Positions 59,989 through 64,000 of a stretch of 64,000 bases of DNA are shown here, piece after piece (within the stretch, counting starts at the first letter, position 1; each line of letters opens with the position of its first letter). This DNA comes from an uncultured Spartobacteria bacterium (lineage in GTDB: Bacteria; Verrucomicrobiota; Verrucomicrobiia; Chthoniobacterales; Terrimicrobiaceae): positions 1 through 64,000 of the forward strand of contig CALCJD010000013.1 of NCBI GenBank assembly GCA_937960895.1, given 5' to 3'. The position numbers were made by a program, and so were the translations under genes. The notes beneath the pieces are model-generated. The model was not told where the DNA came from. It made no database searches and worked only from the letters and a program-made list of their open reading frames with translations.

Positions 59989-61518
59989 ATGTCCGATCAA
60001 CCTCTCACCGGCCACGACTGTCCCGGGGACCCCTGCACGATTGTCATCTTCGGCGCTTCCGGAGATCTCACCAAACGCAAACTCCTCCCCGCGCTTTACA
60101 ACCTTAAGGTTCTCAAGCTGTTACCCCAGGACTTTGCCGTCATCGGCGTGGCCGTGAGCGAGGGCAATGACGAATCCTACCGTCAAAAGATCACCGAGGA
60201 CATCCATCAGTTTGCCACCCGCTCGGTGGATGAAAAGGAGTGGGACGACTTCACCAAGCGCAGTTATTACATTCAGGGGGACTTCAACGACGTCGGCACG
60301 TTCAAGAATCTGGCCGCCAAGATCGCCGAGGCCCGGAAGACCTGGAACCTGCCGGGTAACGTGCTTTTTTATCTCGCGGTTTCGCCCAGCTTCTTCGCCA
60401 AGGTGGTCGAACAGCTTGACGGCGTCGGCCTCACCAAGGAGGAAAACGGCTCCTGGCGCCGGGTCATCATCGAGAAGCCCTTCGGCCACGACCTGGCCTC
60501 GGCGCGCCAGCTCAACGCCGACCTGACCTCCCACATCTCCGAGTCGCAGATCTACCGGATCGACCACTACCTCGGAAAGGAGACCGTGCAAAACATCATG
60601 GTCTTCCGTTTCGGCAACAGCATCTTCGAACCCATCTGGAACCGCCGGTACATCGAATACGTCCAGATCACGGTGGCGGAACAACTCGGGGTCGAACTGC
60701 GCGGCGGCTATTACGACCATTCCGGCGTAATGCGCGACATGGTGCAGAACCACATGCTGTCCGTGCTCTCCCTGATCGCCATGGAACCGCCCAGCTCCAT
60801 CACCGGCGACAGCGTGCGCAACGAAAAGGTCAAGGTGCTTGAAGCCATCCGTCCGATGGACCCCGAGGAGGTCCTGGCCAACACCGTGCGCGGTCAATAC
60901 GGCGCCGGCGTGATCAACGGCAAGACCGTCCCCGCCTACCGCACGGAACCCGACGTCAATCCGCACTCCAACACCGAGACCTTCGTGGCCATGAAACTCG
61001 AGGTGGAAAACTGGCGCTGGGCGGAAGTGCCCTTCTACCTCCGCAGCGGCAAGCGCCTCGCCGCCCACACCACGCAGATCGTCATCGGATTCCGCCGGGC
61101 ACCGCTGTTGCTGTTCGGATCCGAAATGACCAACAATGTCATGCCCAACCGGCTGGTCATCCACGTCCAGCCCGACGAAGGCATCACACTCGATATCCAC
61201 GCCAAACGCCCCGGTCCCAACATCAACGTCGCCAATGTGCCGCTGGACTTCAGTTACTCGGAGTTCGGAGAACACACCGCCGCGACCGGCTACGAAACGC
61301 TGCTCTACGACTGCATGGTCGGCGACACCACGCTCTTCCATCGTTATGACAGCGTGGACGCCTCCTGGCGCATCGTAAACCCGATCCTCGACGTCTGGCA
61401 GGCCCTGCCCGCGCGGGATTTCCCCAACTATGCCGCCGGCTCATGGGGCCCCGAAGCCGCCGACGCCCTCATCGCCAAAACCGGTCACTCCTGGCATCAT
61501 TATCAACTGAACCGCTGA
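59989..61518 (+). CDS. zwf: Glucose-6-phosphate 1-dehydrogenase
   Basis: Oxidises glucose-6-phosphate with NADP, starting the oxidative pentose-phosphate path. The 509-residue product has the dinucleotide motif IFGASGDLTKRKLLPALY, the catalytic RIDHYLGKETVQNIMVFRFG, and the EKP and substrate-binding regions (RVIIEKPFGHDLASA, IVIGFRRAP). It is followed after 33 bases by glucokinase, a natural pairing. Confidence 0.97.
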   Translation: MSDQPLTGHDCPGDPCTIVIFGASGDLTKRKLLPALYNLKVLKLLPQDFAVIGVAVSEGNDESYRQKITEDIHQFATRSVDEKEWDDFTKRSYYIQGDFNDVGTFKNLAAKIAEARKTWNLPGNVLFYLAVSPSFFAKVVEQLDGVGLTKEENGSWRRVIIEKPFGHDLASARQLNADLTSHISESQIYRIDHYLGKETVQNIMVFRFGNSIFEPIWNRRYIEYVQITVAEQLGVELRGGYYDHSGVMRDMVQNHMLSVLSLIAMEPPSSITGDSVRNEKVKVLEAIRPMDPEEVLANTVRGQYGAGVINGKTVPAYRTEPDVNPHSNTETFVAMKLEVENWRWAEVPFYLRSGKRLAAHTTQIVIGFRRAPLLLFGSEMTNNVMPNRLVIHVQPDEGITLDIHAKRPGPNINVANVPLDFSYSEFGEHTAATGYETLLYDCMVGDTTLFHRYDSVDASWRIVNPILDVWQALPARDFPNYAAGSWGPEAADALIAKTGHSWHHYQLNR

Positions 61519-61551
61519 TAGTTACGACGGGTTTTTCCGTTTTTTACAGAA

Positions 61552-62553
61552 ATGCCTGACAAGCCGTACATCATCGTTGCCGGGGACATTGGCGGCACCA
61601 AGAGCAACCTGGCCATCTTCCGCGTCGTTTCCGGCGTACTGACGATGGAACGCAACGAGCGTTATCACAGCTCGTCCTACCCCAGCCTGAACGCCATCCT
61701 GCGCGAATTCCTGGCCGAGGAAAAACGCTCCATCGTGGCCGCCTGCTTCGGCGTTCCCGGTCCGGTAAGGGGCGGACGGGCGCATCCGACCAATCTGACG
61801 TGGGGCGTGGACGCCCGGGAGGTGGCGCAGGAGTTTGCGATCACGTACGTGAGCCTCCTCAATGACCTTGAGGCCAATGCCTACGGCATCGCCGAGTTGA
61901 AGGAATCCGACTTCGCGGTGATCCAGGCGGGCGCCCCCGACGCCCAGGGCAACCGCTGCGTGGTGTCGCCGGGCACCGGACTCGGCGAAGGGGGATTGTT
62001 CTGGGACGGCAAAAAATACCGCGTCTGGGCCTGCGAGGGCGGCCACACGGATTTCGCGCCCCGCAACGATCTGGAAATCGCCCTGTTGGAGTATCTCATC
62101 AAGCAATACGGACACGTCAGCTGCGAGCGGGTGGTGTCCGGCATGGGCATCGAAAACATCTACAAGTTTTTGCGCGACACGGGACGCGGACGTGAACAGT
62201 CCGAGATTGCCGCCGAAATGAAGGCCGGGGATCCCACGGCGGTGATTGCCCGGCATGCCGAACGCGGCGACTGTCCGATGTGCGTGCAGGCCATCGAGAT
62301 CTTCCTCTCCTGCCTCGGCGCCGAGGCGGGCAACATGGCGCTCAAGGCCATGGCCACCGGCGGGGTCTATCTCGGCGGCGGCATTCCCGCCAAGATGGTG
62401 TCGAATATCCGCAGCGTCGGATTCACCCACGCCTTCAACGACAAGGGACGCATGTCCGCCCTCATGCAGAGCATGCCGGTCAAGGTGATCCTCAACGATC
62501 AGGCCGCCCTGCTCGGCGCGGCGCGTTACGCGCTGGACGGGGCCACCGGCTGA
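61552..62553 (+). CDS. glk: Glucokinase (bacterial Glk type)
   Basis: Phosphorylates glucose with ATP. The 333-residue product has the phosphate-binding GDIGGTKSNLAIFR, VSLLNDLEANAYGIAELKES with the catalytic Asp, SPGTGLGEGGLFWDGKKY and GGVYLGGGIPAKMV. This is the non-ROK (Pfam Glucokinase) form. Its placement beside zwf suits trehalose- or glycogen-derived glucose. Confidence 0.96.
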   Translation: MPDKPYIIVAGDIGGTKSNLAIFRVVSGVLTMERNERYHSSSYPSLNAILREFLAEEKRSIVAACFGVPGPVRGGRAHPTNLTWGVDAREVAQEFAITYVSLLNDLEANAYGIAELKESDFAVIQAGAPDAQGNRCVVSPGTGLGEGGLFWDGKKYRVWACEGGHTDFAPRNDLEIALLEYLIKQYGHVSCERVVSGMGIENIYKFLRDTGRGREQSEIAAEMKAGDPTAVIARHAERGDCPMCVQAIEIFLSCLGAEAGNMALKAMATGGVYLGGGIPAKMVSNIRSVGFTHAFNDKGRMSALMQSMPVKVILNDQAALLGAARYALDGATG

Positions 62554-62658
62554 CCCCCTCGCCGGTACGGCTCCCCGGCGGTTCCGGACCGTGTTCCGCC
62601 CGGATCGGAAAAAGAAGCTTCCGCAAAGGCGGACGATTCCCCGCGAAGCCTTTCGACT

Positions 62659-63063
62659 TCAGCGTTCGACGATCCGCAATTCCCCGGCCAGACCGGCCGG
62701 AGCGTCCAGATCGTGCTCAAAAACCTCGCGCGACACGGCGCGTTTGATGTCGGCCAGCGAGCGGTGCTTGCGCATGAGGATGTTCCGAAGCGGAACCACA
62801 TTCCCCCGCCCGGCCTCGAGGCGCAAACTTTCCGTCAGCAGGCGGCGCAAACGGTAAAAGGGCAGATATTGCTCCTCCTCCAGCCGTTCGCGACAGGCCA
62901 AAAAAATGTCCAGCGTCGAATCCCAGTCGTCCCCCCGTAAAAGCCCCGCCCGCAGATCAAGCAACAAATCCCAATGCTCCCGGGGGGCCCCCGGAAACAA
63001 CTCCTCCACAATGCGCACAGCATCGTGCCGCCAAGACTTGAAGCTCGTGGAGTCGGTGGACAT
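62659..63063 (-). CDS. Hypothetical 134-residue alpha-helical protein
   Basis: ATG 63063 gives a soluble, charged, probably all-helical protein (HDAVRIVEELFPGAPREHWD and RLRRLLTESLRLEAGRGNVV). It is not recognised. It has no signal peptide, metal site or membrane segment. It stands between glk, on the other strand, and dps. Confidence 0.6.
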   Translation of the reverse strand: MSTDSTSFKSWRHDAVRIVEELFPGAPREHWDLLLDLRAGLLRGDDWDSTLDIFLACRERLEEEQYLPFYRLRRLLTESLRLEAGRGNVVPLRNILMRKHRSLADIKRAVSREVFEHDLDAPAGLAGELRIVER

Positions 63064-63232
63064 TTCTCTTATTCTAAGCAATTGAGATTCAATCGCAAGA
63101 GCAGGCCGCAAGAAAGTGGAAAATTTCCAAAGTCGTTGCGCTCAAACCGCCAAGGGTCGTCGGGCAAAACGCGCCCGGCGCTGAGGCGCGGGCCTCAGCG
63201 GCGTTGCATCGGGATGGCCCGGCCGGCGGCGA

Positions 63233-63706
63233 TCAGAGATTTTTGAGGAAACTCTTCAGCATCCAGAGGGTTTTCTGGTGCACTTGGATCCGGCCGATGA
63301 CGAGGTCCTGGGTTTCCAGGTCATTGACCTCCTCGGAGGCCTCGCGCAGGGTGAGGGCATTGCCCAGGAGGATTTCGTGGGAGTCCACCAGATGGGCGAC
63401 GAAGTCCTTGGCCGGGGTGGCTTCGATGGCGAGTTCCGTGATGCGGGAGCCCTTGGCGAGCGTTTTCAGTCCGCCGGGGGCCAGCACATCCAGAGCCCGC
63501 AGGCGCTCGGCGATTTCGTCCACGGCGGCAAAAAGCTCCTCATACTGGGCCTGGAAGGCGGTGTGGAGCTGGAAGAAATTCGGACCCTCGACATTCCAGT
63601 GGGCCAGATGCGTCTGGGCCATGAGGGCGTAGGTGTCGGCGAGCAGGGTTTGCAGCCCTTCGACAACGGCGTTGGTTTTTTGTTTGGTGGCGGTTTGTGT
63701 GCTCAT
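63233..63706 (-). CDS. dps: Dps-family DNA-binding ferritin-like protein
   Basis: A 157-residue Dps. The ferroxidase-centre residues lie in ALMAQTHLAHWNVEGPNFFQ (His), LHTAFQAQYEELFAAVDEIA and ERLRALDVLAPGG (Asp/Glu). It oxidises Fe2+ with H2O2 and coats DNA in starvation. The N-terminus is short and mildly basic (TQTATKQKTNAVV), typical of the family. Confidence 0.94.
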   Translation of the reverse strand: MSTQTATKQKTNAVVEGLQTLLADTYALMAQTHLAHWNVEGPNFFQLHTAFQAQYEELFAAVDEIAERLRALDVLAPGGLKTLAKGSRITELAIEATPAKDFVAHLVDSHEILLGNALTLREASEEVNDLETQDLVIGRIQVHQKTLWMLKSFLKNL

Positions 63707-63786
63707 AATGGGGTTTCACAGGAAACCTACCCCCGCTCCGCAACTTGCGCAACCTGCGATTCTCCGCTCTCTTGAAGGCAGAGCTC

Positions 63787-63954
63787 ATGGCCAGGACCCT
63801 TTGCGATTGGAAAAAGCGCGACCTCGAAAAGCACCCGGAGCGGCTTCTCGAGCTCGTCCGGGATCCGCGTTATTACTGCCGCAAGTGTGCGCGGGTCGCG
63901 AATCGGTCAAAGGTTCTCTGCAAGCCGCGCAAGCTGCCGGTTTCGGAGACCTGA
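63787..63954 (+). CDS. Small cysteine-pair protein, 55 residues
   Basis: ATG 63787 gives MARTLCDWKKRDLEKHPERL followed by PRYYCRKCARVANRSKVLCK. It is very basic, with a CxxC pair and one more cysteine at the end, and thus may bind zinc or a nucleic acid. I have seen this kind of short protein often in Verrucomicrobiota but cannot name it. An in-frame upstream start would lengthen it by 14 residues of unlikely composition. Confidence 0.6.
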   Translation: MARTLCDWKKRDLEKHPERLLELVRDPRYYCRKCARVANRSKVLCKPRKLPVSET

Positions 63955-64000
63955 CCGGATTGCATTGACGCCCCGCGCGTTATCCATTCCCCTGTCGGGA

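Noticed and set aside
1..64000. CRISPR arrays, insertion sequences or intact prophage
   Set aside because: No regularly spaced direct repeats, transposase or structural phage genes are visible; only the small remnant at 38-40 kb suggests mobility.

Overview
The window reads as a chromosomal stretch of a GC-rich Verrucomicrobiota bacterium, perhaps near Chthoniobacterales/Terrimicrobiaceae. The rank below phylum is inference only. Supporting signs are a PEP-CTERM-tailed secreted protein, a squalene-hopene cyclase, a class I HMG-CoA reductase remnant, a XylR-like regulator (LacI-type sensor plus AraC HTH) beside xylose isomerase, and the YidC/R3H/RnpA/L34 block. It is almost entirely coding, with many overlapping stop/start codons. 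Only one tRNA is visible, and I see no rRNA, CRISPR array or intact prophage.

Region by region. 1-5.9 kb: a partial membrane protein, a membrane SRPBCC protein, PTS enzyme I, and xylA divergent from a xylR-like activator with two direct-repeat operator half-sites. 6-15.03 kb (minus strand): a tightly overlapping operon of truncated HMG-CoA reductase, UbiA prenyltransferase, a rifampicin-phosphotransferase-like PEP/ATP enzyme, a BtaA-like DUF3419 protein, a polyprenol/phytol kinase with a DUF92-like second half, a GNAT-like protein and an OleC-like AMP ligase. This looks like an uncharacterised isoprenoid/lipid pathway and is the most interesting system here. Its 5' end is fused to a broken GH36 alpha-galactosidase. 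15.7-29.8 kb: argG, a TauE exporter, an envelope operon (DUF2334 deacetylase, PHP-GT4 fusion, NfeD), ftsH, asd, an L,D-transpeptidase-fold gene, a 39-residue lipoprotein, an AAG glycosylase, PPK2 and a PEP-CTERM protein. 30-38 kb: a GT4 divergent from a GH13 glycoside phosphorylase, treZ, a sigma factor and squalene-hopene cyclase, fitting compatible-solute and hopanoid metabolism. 38-40.1 kb: a decayed mobile-element fragment (DdrB-like ParB domain and RadC/JAB domain) directly at the 3' end of tRNA-Gln. 40.2-44.6 kb: an alkaline-phosphatase-fold protein lacking its catalytic residues, then an oxidoreductase, a sugar epimerase and an AraC regulator flanked by AACGTT-rich repeats. 44.6-56.7 kb: a UvrD-type helicase, a D,D-carboxypeptidase, R3H-yidC-yidD-rnpA-rpmH, ymdB, an amidase, parA, pyrE, a PTS IIA protein, NAD kinase and tlyA. 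56.7-64 kb: an acyl carrier protein, glycogen phosphorylase, a YggU protein, G6PDH, glucokinase, Dps and two small proteins.

Working together, glgP, glk, zwf, xylA, treZ and the glycoside phosphorylase form a carbohydrate storage and osmolyte network. EI and EIIA without any sugar permease suggest a regulatory PTS. Three genes (GNAT, GH36, PPK2) carry single-base indels at short homopolymers, and one gene junction is chimeric. Either the sequence contains consensus errors and a misjoin, or these loci are genuinely decaying; the raw reads would decide.
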